DNA of 64,000 bases from Paramoeba atlantica (Eukaryota > Discosea): assembly GCA_977017575.1 (NCBI GenBank), contig CDRNVI010000003.1, positions 1-64,000 of the forward strand. The letters run 5' to 3'. Positions 27,375 to 37,320 of this stretch are shown here, piece by piece. The position numbers and the translations under genes were made by a program. Every line of letters begins with the position of its first letter. Positions within the stretch are counted from its first letter, which is position 1. The notes under the pieces were generated by a model. It did not search any database. It saw nothing but the letters and a program-made list of their open reading frames with translations, and was not told the DNA's origin.

Positions 27375-30300
27375 ATGGCGGATGCTTCCGGCACGCATGG
27401 GGGGACAGAGGTTTTTGAAACCCTTATGCGGACCAAGCGTGGTCGGGGGGTAGTCTTTCGTTCGCCTGAACGAGAGGGTCCTGCTAAACTCCGCCAGAGG
27501 GCGGTCCGGTCGCTTTGTAAATTTATACGTGTTGGGGCTTTTATCCGTGTTGCATGGAGGTATGAAACCTCTTCTGAAGTCTTTATTTGGGATGGTGAAG
27601 TTGTGGGTGGGGTGCCGGCGAGTCTACAAAATTTCGACTGGGCAAATACAAGTCCTATTTGGCACAATCACTTATCTGGTGCATTTCGTGTTCGATACGC
27701 AAAAAGGCCGAACACAACCTTACCCTTCCCCCCTTATTCGCAAACTGGCGTAGTGCTTTGTGCAACGCAGGTGAGGAACCCGGCGCGGGCAAAATGGAAG
27801 AGCAATCGGCACCGCCCTCGACCACAATGGGCGTCGACTGGCAAACACGCCCAACAAGATTCGGAGAACCACAAAGGTTCCGCTGAGAAGGAGAGTACGA
27901 CCGTCGCCACACTAAACGTTACAACGTTAAAGCTAGAAGGGGAAGATGAATTTGCACTTCGAAGATGCGCCCGTCTGAATGAGGTGCTTGCCTTCATGCA
28001 CGAAAAGGGGGTTGGCGTCATGTGCCTTCAGGAGACCAGGCACAAATTCTTGAAGGGGAACCATGAGGATGGAATCCTCTACAGAAAGGTTGAAAACCTA
28101 GGGGAGTGTTTTCACATATATCTGCAGTCGGCCGACGAACGTGATTCTTATAACGGCATGGCAATAATTAGTAGATGGCCGTTTCAAAAAGTCTGGATGG
28201 TTAGCAAAAGGGTCATGGGAGCGGAGTATCCCCTGGAAGATGGGAAGGGCACACTGTTTAATGTCTATTCCCCAACGCGGGACTCCTTAGAAGCCGTTCA
28301 TGCGGCATTTCTGGGGGACTTGGGCAAGGCTTGTCGCGAGGTCAAGGCTCACGAGAGGCGTCGGCCTTTATTGGTAATGGGTGATTTCAATGCACCACTA
28401 ACGCTGGTAACAAATCCAACCATGGATCCTCCAGCGATCTCTCAGCTTAAAGGCCTACTATGCTCTATTGGATGCAAGTCGGCACATACTCTCTGCCCGA
28501 GTAAAAGAAAATGGACATGCGAGTTGCCGGGCAAGAGGAAGGGGAACTTAGACAATCGCGGGAATCGAACGGAAAGAAAATTAGGGAAAATGAACGGAGA
28601 TACGCAAACATGTGAAACGCAAGGTTTGGATCTACAAGCAGATGCCATAGGACAAGAGAGCATTTTGAAGAGGGATAGGGATAATGAGGGGGTAGGGGGG
28701 AAAATTTCTAGGAGCCAGGAAGATAAAAGAAACAAGATGGGAAAACACAAGAAGGATGACAACAAGGTGCGGAGACAGCTTGATCATATACTGGTTTGCG
28801 AAAGGTTTTCCTCTAGCATTGGGCGTCACAAAGTCTTAAAGGCGCCTGTTCCTACGGTACATTGTGTCGTGATGGCGGATGTAAAAATTAAGTGGCGTTC
28901 TAAACGACCAAGCGGGCAGAGCAGAGTGCCATGGGCCAGGCTAGGGGACGAGGAGAGGAAGGCTTCCTTCCAAAACTCAGTTTGGGACGAGGTTAAAAGA
29001 GAAGGAGAGATTACATGGGAAAATTTATCAGAAACAATGGTTCACACTGCAGAAAAACTATCGAGAAAAGGAGCAGCGACACCGCAAGCGCAATTAATGG
29101 CAGAAACACCGATGAAAATTAATACGGAAACAAAATCGTCTCAAATTTCAGGATTTCGCGACTTGTTTCTGCAAAGCAGAAAACCAGACCACTTCAAAGA
29201 AGTTCTAAAAGAGCACGGAACAGAAATTGAGGCACAAATCCAAAAAGAATGTTCCGAGATTGAATCTGGTTTAAGGAAACATCGGTCTAATCCGTGGCGC
29301 ACGCTGCGGAGGATTTGCGGTTTATACAGGGACACCTTTCGCATAGAGACCTCATCGACGAGAGAGACACTTCATATTGTGAAGGATTTCTTTGCTCGTA
29401 TGGGCTCCGATGATCGTGGAGATAAGAACATTGCCTTCGAAGCGGTGACCTCCATTAAAATACCGATAAATGATGATATCTTTTCCATGGAAGAGCTAGA
29501 AGATGGAATAAGCCGGCTCGCACGCAACAAAGCGCCTGGAATAGACCAAATCCCTGCAGAAGTACTTTCGATTATCACGGAACACAAGGATCTGAGAAAC
29601 GTACTGTTAAATATCATCAATGAAGTTCACCGTTCAGGGGTTTCGCCTGCGTCCTGGAAATTTGTCCTTCAGGTTCCTATTCCTAAAAAAGGCGACCTGA
29701 CACAAATTTCGAACTGGCGCCCAATCTGCCTCGTCAATAGCGCGGTAAAATTAATGAACGCAATGATTCTTCGAAGAATGAGACCAGCCATTGAACCGTT
29801 TCTAAGGGATAGTCAATTCGGATTTCGCCCGGAAAGGTCCACAGCAGGAGCGCAGATAATACTTAATGATGTGAAGATAAGGTCGTCGCGCAACAAGAGG
29901 GGGGTCGCAGTTGCATTCATGGATTTTGCCAAAGCCTTTCCTTCGGTATCTTTTTATGCAATCCGTGCTGCTCTTAAAGCTTTTCACGTCGGATCAGCGC
30001 TCACTAGTATGATAATGTCAGTGTATTCCAATCTAAGAGGCATAGTCAAAACACCGTACGGCAATACGGAATCTTTCCCCATTGAAACAGGAATTCTCCA
30101 GGGAGATGTTCTTGCTCCTTATTTGTTTGTGCTTGTTATTGACAGAATTCTTCATAAAGCGCTCGATAACAAACCTCTAGGGATTCTGTTGAGGAGCAGC
30201 GGGACAAAAAGTAGGGGAATTCAAGAATTTCGAGTGAAGGACATTGATTACGCAGACGATATTGCTCTTCTGGCGGAGACAAAACATGAAATATCCGAAA

Positions 30301-31976
30301 TGATAGAAGCTACGGCTAATGAAGCAAAATCTGCCAATCTAAGGGTTGCTGTGGGAAAAAATAAGACTGCGTGGATGGCCTTCGGGAAGGTTCCGGGGGG
30401 AACAAGAGAACTTCGGGCGGGATCACTGGGAAAGATTCCTCTCGTGGATTCCTACCGACATCTTGGTCACCTTCAAGATGTTACGGCAGCATCCCCCATC
30501 AAAGATCGACTGAGATTAACATGGGCAGCTTTTCGCAAGCTTAATGGAATCTGGGCCTCACCACTGAGTGCTGCTACGAAATTGCGCCTATTTGATTGCC
30601 TAGTCTATCCAATATTGACGTTTGGTGCTGCATCTCTTTATCTTTCTAACAAAATGCTTCGGCAAACGGAAGTGGAGGTAAACATAATGAGGCGATTTGC
30701 TTGCAACTCGGCTAAACTTGATGATTTCGGCCACTGTTACCCGCTAGAGGCGCTGTATCTCGGTACACCTCGCTTTGCGACTGTTCATCGCGTTGCCCGA
30801 GCTAAACTTGTTGGCCACATGCTGAGGCACTCGACCACTTTTCGCGAGCTTGTTCAATGGAATACTAAAGAAAGAGCACGAAGTATTTCCCCCAGCGAGG
30901 CAAGTTTTAACGATCTAGGTATTACGCTTGAACAAGCTCTTGTTTACTCCCAGGATCGAGAACACTGGCAAAAGCTTTGCGACAATCTCCGACAAAAACT
31001 TGAGCCTCTTCCGGAGTACGAAGTATTACGGTCTTCGAAATGGAAAACCAAATATGGTCAAGCACTGAAAAGCAATAGCTCTTATGAATTTCAATTTGTG
31101 GAAGAAGGTCCAGAACCGTTTCCTATGTTTACAGGAGAAGTTCACATGTATATTGATGGCTCTGTTCGACAGATGCGAGGGTCAACGGAACACATGGCAG
31201 GTGCAGGAGTAGTTTTACGAATGAACGGCATGGAAGATGAATATTACTCTATAGCATTAGACGCCGAAACAGCTGATAGAGCTGAGATTGAAGCAATGAT
31301 AGAAGCGCTGGACAGAACACCAGACAAGGCGGAAACAGTTGTTGTCCACACGGATTCATTCTATGTATGGAATTTCTTCCATCTTACACGTTTGCGAAGG
31401 AGAATCATCGGGTACAACAACATACCGAACGGCAAAATCCTTGAAAAACTGGATAAGGAAATCCGAACGCTTCAATCCAGAGGCACAAGGTGTTACGTGT
31501 GCAAAGTTAGATCCCACAATGGGAACAAGCACAACGAGAAGGCAGACACATTGGCGATTGCAGGGTCACGCAAGATTGCTCCAAACCCAGAAACCAAGAG
31601 GAGAAAGACATTGACAAATGCTCAGGCTCAGAAAGGGGAGAGTAGGGGGAGGGTTAGTTCAAAAACTATTCAGACTATGAATCGTCCTCGAAAAAATTGT
31701 AGCCAAATTCCTAAGCCATTAGGTAAGAGACGAGATTACTTCAAGACTGTGGTAGGTGATCCCCTCCCCAAAAAGGGTACCTCGCCTCCTGTAGATGCCG
31801 GAATGAATTCTACCGGGGAGAATGAATGCTTGCCTGAAGAACCTGACTCCGAAAATAAAAACTTGCACGAAGGACGTTCCACGCCCGGTTCAAAGGCCAA
31901 GGAGCATAAAAGTGCAGGTTCACCGGATAGTAAGACGTTGAAACGCAAAAATGACAGATGTACTCTTAACCGATGA
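27375..31976 (+). CDS. LINE-A polyprotein: endonuclease, reverse transcriptase, RNase H (intact)
   Basis: 1533 residues, uninterrupted, starting MADASGTHGGTE. The EEP endonuclease has TLNVTTL (179-185), CLQETR (217-222), LFNVYSPTRDS, GDFNAP (336-341) and LDHI (469-472); a charged ~80-residue insert sits before LDHI. The reverse transcriptase has FGFRPERSTAGA, AFMDFAKAFPSVS, ILQGDVLAPYLF and DYADD (958-962). RNase H has Asp 1261 (YIDGS), Glu 1304, Asp 1327 (HTDSF) and Asp 1391, followed by a ~140-residue basic tail. All known catalytic positions are present, so this copy could be, or recently was, active. There is no separate ORF1 or nucleic-acid-binding ORF; the N-terminal ~170 residues are conserved among these LINEs but of unknown role. 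Confidence 0.95.
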   Translation: MADASGTHGGTEVFETLMRTKRGRGVVFRSPEREGPAKLRQRAVRSLCKFIRVGAFIRVAWRYETSSEVFIWDGEVVGGVPASLQNFDWANTSPIWHNHLSGAFRVRYAKRPNTTLPFPPYSQTGVVLCATQVRNPARAKWKSNRHRPRPQWASTGKHAQQDSENHKGSAEKESTTVATLNVTTLKLEGEDEFALRRCARLNEVLAFMHEKGVGVMCLQETRHKFLKGNHEDGILYRKVENLGECFHIYLQSADERDSYNGMAIISRWPFQKVWMVSKRVMGAEYPLEDGKGTLFNVYSPTRDSLEAVHAAFLGDLGKACREVKAHERRRPLLVMGDFNAPLTLVTNPTMDPPAISQLKGLLCSIGCKSAHTLCPSKRKWTCELPGKRKGNLDNRGNRTERKLGKMNGDTQTCETQGLDLQADAIGQESILKRDRDNEGVGGKISRSQEDKRNKMGKHKKDDNKVRRQLDHILVCERFSSSIGRHKVLKAPVPTVHCVVMADVKIKWRSKRPSGQSRVPWARLGDEERKASFQNSVWDEVKREGEITWENLSETMVHTAEKLSRKGAATPQAQLMAETPMKINTETKSSQISGFRDLFLQSRKPDHFKEVLKEHGTEIEAQIQKECSEIESGLRKHRSNPWRTLRRICGLYRDTFRIETSSTRETLHIVKDFFARMGSDDRGDKNIAFEAVTSIKIPINDDIFSMEELEDGISRLARNKAPGIDQIPAEVLSIITEHKDLRNVLLNIINEVHRSGVSPASWKFVLQVPIPKKGDLTQISNWRPICLVNSAVKLMNAMILRRMRPAIEPFLRDSQFGFRPERSTAGAQIILNDVKIRSSRNKRGVAVAFMDFAKAFPSVSFYAIRAALKAFHVGSALTSMIMSVYSNLRGIVKTPYGNTESFPIETGILQGDVLAPYLFVLVIDRILHKALDNKPLGILLRSSGTKSRGIQEFRVKDIDYADDIALLAETKHEISEMIEATANEAKSANLRVAVGKNKTAWMAFGKVPGGTRELRAGSLGKIPLVDSYRHLGHLQDVTAASPIKDRLRLTWAAFRKLNGIWASPLSAATKLRLFDCLVYPILTFGAASLYLSNKMLRQTEVEVNIMRRFACNSAKLDDFGHCYPLEALYLGTPRFATVHRVARAKLVGHMLRHSTTFRELVQWNTKERARSISPSEASFNDLGITLEQALVYSQDREHWQKLCDNLRQKLEPLPEYEVLRSSKWKTKYGQALKSNSSYEFQFVEEGPEPFPMFTGEVHMYIDGSVRQMRGSTEHMAGAGVVLRMNGMEDEYYSIALDAETADRAEIEAMIEALDRTPDKAETVVVHTDSFYVWNFFHLTRLRRRIIGYNNIPNGKILEKLDKEIRTLQSRGTRCYVCKVRSHNGNKHNEKADTLAIAGSRKIAPNPETKRRKTLTNAQAQKGESRGRVSSKTIQTMNRPRKNCSQIPKPLGKRRDYFKTVVGDPLPKKGTSPPVDAGMNSTGENECLPEEPDSENKNLHEGRSTPGSKAKEHKSAGSPDSKTLKRKNDRCTLNR

Positions 31977-32003
31977 AAATCGGTCTTATTGGATTGGATT
32001 GGA
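31977..32003 (+). repeat. LINE-A 3' tail (ATTGG repeats)
   Basis: After the stop codon there are only about ten bases, then ATTGGATTGGATTGGATTTG. This microsatellite-like tail replaces a poly(A) tail and closely resembles the SINE tail ATTTGGATTGGATTT. Confidence 0.7.
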
Positions 32004-32618
32004 TTTGGAATCTCACTTCACCTCTACCTGATGAGTGCAATCAACGGGTACAATGGCATGGCATTTTTGAGCACTAAACCTCTATCTGTTCAGAAGATTA
32101 GCGATCGCATTATGAGTGGACACTTCATTCTAGGTGAAACGAAAGCCTGCATTTACAACGTCTATTCACCTACAGCGAAAGCTAGCAAATCGACGCAACA
32201 AAGTTTTGACGAAGACTTATTCGATGCACGGTATGACGATGATAGTATGGTAAGAATCATTAGTGGAGATCTAAATTCGTCGCTACTCAACCCAGGGGGG
32301 AGAAAATGTTAAACAAAGCGTGCAAAACAGTTACGAAAGCTACCATGCTCGCTTGGAGCTCAATCTGTACATGAAGGCTGTTGTGCAAGAAGAAAATGGA
32401 CGTATAGGTTTCCTAAAACGCGTCGGTATCCAGAGGGAATGACCAAGCAACTTGACCACATCGTTGTTAACAAAAGGTTTTTCTCTTCTATACGACCCAC
32501 GAAATGCCACATCGCACCAATACCTACGAGACATTGTGCTTTGACATCGAACTTCAATTTTCGATGGAAAATTCAAAAACTGTCTCAACAAAAACCTTTT
32601 TGGGAGGCATTGAAAAAT
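32003..32618 (+). pseudogene. LINE-C, continuation of the endonuclease domain
   Basis: Reads HLYLMSAINGYNGMAFLSTK, IYNVYSPTAKASK and IISGDLNSSLL, then in another frame TKQLDHIVVNKRFFSSIRP. These are the middle and last endonuclease motifs, following on from the part at 25152-25795. There is a frameshift between the two stretches (about 32310), and the element is cut off by an X repeat at 32619. Confidence 0.82.
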
Positions 32619-32815
32619 GATGAAAATCACCCGATTTGTACCCGAAATTCGGCTATTTTTGGCTATAATCTTTCCGTTTTCCAGGCTAAATTTTCTTTTT
32701 TAGGCTCTTCGTTAAACGCGGCGGTAGTTTTCAACGCGAAGCGCGCAGCATGAGTGACTTCTAAGTTGAAAACAACCACCGCGTTTAACGAAGAGCCTAA
32801 AAAAGAAATAATGTC
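32619..32815 (+). repeat. X repeat, long-hairpin end fragment
   Basis: From AAAATCACCCGATTTGTACC to the complete long terminal hairpin (GGCTCTTCGTTAAACGCGGC ... TTAACGAAGAGCCT). The other two thirds of X are missing. Confidence 0.85.
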
Positions 32816-33179
32816 GCGCACTGAGAACCTATGTCTGCTACTTCCGCAGGATTGTCAAGTGGCAAGGCTAGTTGACCCGTTCGCGATCAATTTTTCTTCT
32901 TATCACGAAAAAATTACTCCCCTAAAAAAATTGAGTTTTTGTGAACGCATCTTAGAAACTTCACGCCGCTTTTTTTTTGTGGAAAAAAAAAACGCTCGTT
33001 GAAATTTCAGCGAAGTCTCGCCACGTCATTGAAATATTTTTCGATTTCAACGAAGTGTAGTCACGTCGTTGTAAAAAAAACCCGAAACGTACCCCGAAAC
33101 GTATACGGTAGGCGAATGTTGGTAAGACCATTTGAATTTTCCACCGCCCCCCTTTCCCACGAGTGATAAGGGGCACAGA
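32816..33179. other. No gene recognised
   Basis: Short frames only. A pair of similar stretches, TGAAATTTCAGCGAAGTCTC and GATTTCAACGAAGTGTAGTC, follow each other near 33000-33065. Confidence 0.4.
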
Positions 33180-33767
33180 AAAAGGATTTACAGCCCAGCT
33201 TTTCATTCACGGCTTTGTAAATTCCGTTCCATTATCATAAGTGATAGTAAAAGTTTTTTACTTTCTTAATCCCTTGATGATTTGATTCGCCACTTCTTCG
33301 GCATGCTTCGATCGCAGAACACGCAGGACAAGGGATCTGCTCTTCAGCTCACACAAGGTCAAAATGTAACCTGAGTCCGAAGAGATTTGTACAGTTTCCC
33401 ACATACGTGCTTATCACGTGCCACGTGGCGATAAACAGTAGCCACAGAAGGCGAATCTTGCGTCCCAACAACTAAAGTGTTGGCAACCTGTTCTGGACTG
33501 TGAAGCTGCCCTAAGCGCTTCTCGATGTGTCGCTCCACGGGCCCAGAGATCAGGCGAGGGCTTGCTTTCCAAGCGTCTCTTGGATACTCTCTCAGCACGG
33601 CTGGCCTCGTACCGCCGACCCCGTTTTTTATTTCGGGCCAGCTCGCGGCTAACGGTGCTATGTGATTTTCCGATAGCCTTGCCGATCTCACGTCTCGTGG
33701 CTCCCGCCTCGAAAATCTCTTGCATTGTGCTTCTCTCTCCTCCACTGAGCCGCCTATACTTTGTCAT
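33180..33767 (-). pseudogene. IS30-like transposase relic
   Basis: Minus-strand blocks: an HTH region RRLSGGERSTMQEIFEAGAT with REIGKAIGKSHSTVSRELAR (33767-33640); in another frame SPRLISGPVERHIEKRLGQL with HSPEQVANTLV and ATVYRHV, then GKLYKSLRTQVTF; and then TITYDNGTEF near 33230. This order (HTH_38, SPEQIA-type linker, YRYI-like block, DNG-x-EF around the second catalytic Asp) is that of bacterial IS30 transposases. At least one frameshift and two stop codons break it. IS30 is not one of the usual bacterial relatives of eukaryotic transposons, so transfer or an undescribed family should be considered. Confidence 0.72.
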
Positions 33768-33793
33768 GACGAAGGAAGGAAAAAAATCGAGTA

Positions 33794-33859
33794 CAGTGCG
33801 GGGCTTTATTACGGGGACGGGTTAATTAAGGGACACCCCCTTAAACCCGTCCCTTAATT
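33794..33859 (+). repeat. Terminal repeat of a TA-flanked transposon (CAGTGCGG family)
   Basis: Opens (TA)CAGTGCGGGGCTTTATTACG and carries TTAATTAAGGGACACCCCC. It matches both ends of the complete element at 61465-61829. The end points away from the IS30-like relic, so the two are probably neighbours rather than one element. Confidence 0.65.
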
Positions 33860-34046
33860 CTCCATTTTGTTTTCTAAGAATCTCTATACCTTTTTCTTTC
33901 AATTATCTTACTTTATTTATCTTCTTTTCGTTCAGTTATCTTACAAATACACTTTGATGTGTACCTGATAACCTGCGCGCTCTGTTACTTGGGCGCTGCA
34001 TTCGTAGTTCTTTTGTCCCATTCCAAAGGGATGACCCCACCCCTAT

Positions 34047-34928
34047 TTAGTCTCTTCGTTAAACGCGGTGGTTGTTTTCAACTTAGAAGTCACTCATGCT
34101 GCGCGCTTCGCGTTGAAAACTACCGCCGCGTTTAACGAAGAGCCTAAAAAAAGAAAATTTATCCTGGAAAACGGAAAGATTATAGCCAAAAATAGCCGAA
34201 ATTCGGGTAAAAATTGGGTCATTTTTGGGTATTTTTGCTGTCAGAGCACTAAATCCGACATTTGCGCGTGGGAAATCACTCGTAGGCATGAATGGAAGCC
34301 TACCGAACGTATTGGGTAGAGAAGACGACTCCAACCATACCATTCTTTCGACACAAAAATGCCCCTTTAGGTCCGAATACTTTTTCACCTTTTTTAGTCA
34401 AAAATGGGTCATTTTGAGGGGCGCACCACGATTCGAAGAATGGATACCTTGCGAAAACAACTGCGGATAAAGCTAGTGTAGGTCCCAAACTATCAAAATA
34501 GAATAGGGGAAACGATTTTGGAAAAATATTTTTTTTGCCATTTTTTTCGCCAAATTGAAATCTTTTTCAATTTTTTTTTTCCGAAAAAATCCGTACTTGG
34601 CGGACACGTCCTGCGGATACGCGGGGGGGTCACCCCCGGGTAGGGGGGTGGAAAATACGCGCCAAGACCCCGGCTACCCTTTCTGCGGTTTGTTTTCGAA
34701 AACTAATTTTTTCGAAAAAAATTGCTCGACCATAACCCCCCCACGGAAGCCCCCATGGGCCCCCCATTTTTTTCGATTTTTTTTTTTCAGTTTTAGTCCA
34801 CCGGAGCCCCCTTTTATATTTTTTTCTTCTATTATATTACTGTGTTTCTCTTTATATTTTCACTGTTTTTGTTCACTTTTTTTTCAATAATCGAGTGTAG
34901 AGCGGTAGTTTTACAACCAGCGCAACCC
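34047..34928 (-). repeat. X repeat, near full-length copy
   Basis: Long hairpin at 34047-34145, then body, CGGGGGGGTCACCCCCGGGT and a shortened G-rich centre (34735-34765), closing at the short hairpin AGAGCGGTAGTTTTACAACC (34900-34919). Minus orientation. Confidence 0.85.
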
Positions 34929-35211
34929 GTCACATAATAACACCACGCACTGTAACGTATGCGATGCCCGATCGCATAAGATGCCCGATCGCATATTTAT
35001 TTTATGCGTGCATATTTTTCCCGTGCATTTCGCGTACTTTGTGCCATTGGGGGTACCGCATCGTCTGGCCCCTCAAACTGATAAACAATGTTTCTAATGG
35101 AAGCTTTGCAAGGATGCAGGCAACCTAATCTGTTAAATGCGGCAAAAACAACATACGGACATTTTTTATAAGAACACACTTTTTATAAGGAACACACCTT
35201 TTATAAAGAAC
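34929..35211. other. No gene recognised; short tandem repeat at its right end
   Basis: Contains GATGCCCGATCGCATA twice (34963-34996) and three or four copies of a ~18-bp unit TTTTTATAAGAACACAC (35162-35210) just before the hairpin element. The spacing and AT-richness resemble the LINE leader arrays but no LINE follows. Confidence 0.5.
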
Positions 35212-35406
35212 AGATTGAAAGGGGCGAGGGAGATACGAAGCAACAGGCGTGGCAGATTCCCAATGAAAAGAAATGGTATCTCCCCGCACGAGAAAAGCCT
35301 TCGCGCTTTCTAGCTCGGAGACAAACTTCGTGCGGGAGATACCATTTCTTTTCAGTGGGAATCTGCCACGCCTGTTGCTTCGTATCTCCCTCGCCCCTTT
35401 CAATCT
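35212..35406. repeat. Long hairpin (foldback) element
   Basis: Inverted arms of about 79 bp at 35212-35290 and 35328-35406 separated by ~37 bp. The outer ends are GGGGCGAGGGAGATACGAAG and its complement CTTCGTATCTCCCTCGCCCC. No coding capacity. Ends resemble those of the element at 23284-23437. Confidence 0.85.
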
Positions 35407-35875
35407 GGGTTATACGGCGGGCCGTTCGAGGCGGTGCAGACCCGCTGGCGCGGGTGGTGCTTTACCTCGTGACAAGTAATCTTGAAGGAAACAAGCTTCT
35501 GAAATCTTTTTTTTGAGGGGCCCGCCCGGCTAACATTTTGCCTCTGGGAGGTCTATGTTCGATTCTACTTACGTCTTGTTTATGTTAAGCATTTAGACCT
35601 TTATGTTGTACTTTAATAATGCAAAAGTGCACCTATGGGCACGTTCACTGGCTCAGTGAGACGGAACCGAGGTTCCTCCAACACTTACACCAGGCCGTGC
35701 ATACGGAACATTTCGTTCGTTGACAGTTCTTTATGTATCTCTGCTTTGTTAGCCAACAGGCATTAAGCTCAGACGCCGCGTCAAGGAGAGAGATAATTGT
35801 CTGAGGACCCTCTTCTCATGAAGAAGGTATTCAAAATGAATGTTATTTTCGTATCAATTTACTCTAATTTCTTTT
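35407..35875. other. Hairpin-rich intergenic segment
   Basis: No coding frame. Short stems include ACCCGCTGGCGCGGGT (35439-35454), CACTGGCTCAGTG (35648-35660), GGAACCGAGGTTCC (35664-35677) and CTTCTCATGAAGAAG (35812-35826). The style is like 23740-24180, which also follows a GAGGGAGATAC hairpin element. Confidence 0.4.
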
Positions 35876-36160
35876 CTATTTTCCACTGCACATTTCTTGT
35901 TCCACTGTATTTCTTGTTCTTCGCTCTTTTGCCCATACCGCTTCTACCGATTCCCGGCTGACGATCTGAGCAAGTTCCGTACGAGACAGTTCAGGAGGTG
36001 TTTCGAGGCCTGGAGTTGCGCACTGAATCATCCAACGGCAAACGAATAAAGCACAGTCATTGGTGCCATCATCTAGCACCAAGGTTGAGCCCTGTATAAT
36101 CTCCAAGCCATTTGCTCCGTGAAAGATATTTTGCGCAACAGTTTGCACATCTAAGAGCAC
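35876..36160 (-). pseudogene. Possible Ulp1/C48-like peptidase fragment
   Basis: A 94-residue minus frame contains LVLDDGTNDCALFVCRWMIQ, which resembles the catalytic-cysteine region (DCGxFxCxY) of Ulp1-type cysteine peptidases. Such domains occur in several transposon groups as well as in SUMO proteases. No histidine or aspartate motif is visible upstream and the Gly after Cys is replaced by Ala. The assignment rests on this one motif. Confidence 0.25.
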
Positions 36161-36179
36161 TTCAGTTCTTCTCCTCGTA

Positions 36180-36370
36180 TTGTGGTTAGGCAGGGAATGC
36201 TCGTTTTTTTTTCTCTACATATATACAAAATGCAAACCGTGTTTTTGGTGGCCAGCTGGCCACTTTTCGACGAAGCACAAACCGTGTTTTTGGTGGCCAG
36301 CTGGCCACCATCCCATAACATGGCCAGCTGGCCACTATTCCACAACACTCTCCCACCCCCGTGGGGCTCA
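36180..36370 (+). repeat. Cluster of GGCCAGCTGGCC palindromes
   Basis: GTGGCCAGCTGGCCAC occurs at 36248-36263 and 36293-36308, and its core TGGCCAGCTGGCCA at 36321-36334, within a repeated CAAACCGTGTTTTTGGTGGC context. The same palindrome is in each LINE-E leader (near 4973, 42461 and 51813). Confidence 0.75.
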
Positions 36371-37320
36371 CTCAACGTGAGTCACTGCCCCACGTGGCAG
36401 TACACTTACTCTCTCACGTGCCACTGTATCTACACTGCAGTCACTGCCTCACGTGACACTAGTCTTGCTCTCGCACGTGCCAATGCAGCTGCACTGCGAT
36501 CACTGCCTCACGTGGCAGTACTCTCACTCTCTGACGTGCCACTGTAAGTAGAGTGCCGATGCAGTCACTGCCCCACGTGGCAGTAATCTTACTCTCTCAC
36601 GTGCTACTGCAGCTACACTGCAGTAACTGCCTCACGTGGCAGTACTCTCACTCTCTCACGTGCTACTGCAGCTGCACTGCATCACTGCAGTTACTGCCTC
36701 ACGTGGCACTGCCTGTCACTCTGCCACTGTATCTACACTGCAGTCACTGCCTCACGTGGCAGTACGCTTACTCTCTCACGTGCCACTGCAGCTACACTGC
36801 AGTCACTGCCTCACATGGCAGTAATCTTACTCTCTCACGTGCCACTGTAGCTACACTGCAGTCACTGACTCTCTCACATTCCACTGTATCTACACTGCAT
36901 TCACTGCCTCACGTGGCAGTAATCTTAAGCTCGCACGTGCCGCTGGAGCTGCGCTGCATCACTGCAGTCACTGCCTCACGTGGCAGTAATCTTACTCTCT
37001 CACGTGCCACTGCAGCTACACTGCAGTAACTGACTCTCTCACATTCCACTCTATCTACACTGCATTCACTGCCTCACGTGGCAGTAATCTTACTCTCGCA
37101 CGTGCCGCTGCAGCTTCGCTGCATCACTGAAGTCACTTCCTCACGTGGCACTACTCTTACTCTCTCACGTGCCACTGCAGCTACACTGCATCACTGCAGT
37201 CACTGCCTCAAATGGCAGTGTTCTCTGGCACGTGCCGCTGCAGCTGCACTGCATCACTGTGCAATCACTGCCTCACGTGGCACTGCTCTCACTCTCTCAC
37301 TCACTCACTCACTTTACACT
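36371..37320 (+). repeat. CACGTG minisatellite
   Basis: About 14 tandem units of 60-75 bp, such as CACTGCCTCACGTGGCAGTA + ATCTTACTCTCTCACGTGCC + ACTGCAGCTACACTGCAGT. Each unit carries two CACGTG sites and inverted ACTGCC/GGCAGT. It is the plus-strand counterpart of 5040-5565. It lies at the 3' end of LINE-D and has no LINE-E ORF attached here. Confidence 0.85.

Noticed and set aside
25152-27453. Long ORFs of 530-740 codons made of FKTTFC, FVLRPL or LKQKVV repeats
   Set aside because: They are frames through the 18-bp LINE-A leader array, open on several frames and both strands because the unit is a multiple of three without stops.
33180-33859. IS30-like gene and CAGTGCGG terminus as one complete element
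   Set aside because: The terminus at 33794 reads into the DNA on its right, away from the gene on its left, so it cannot be that gene's own outer end as the sequence stands.
36180-36380. Gene encoding the WPAGH repeats
   Set aside because: Generated by the repeated GGCCAGCTGGCC palindromes in the LINE-E leader relatives.
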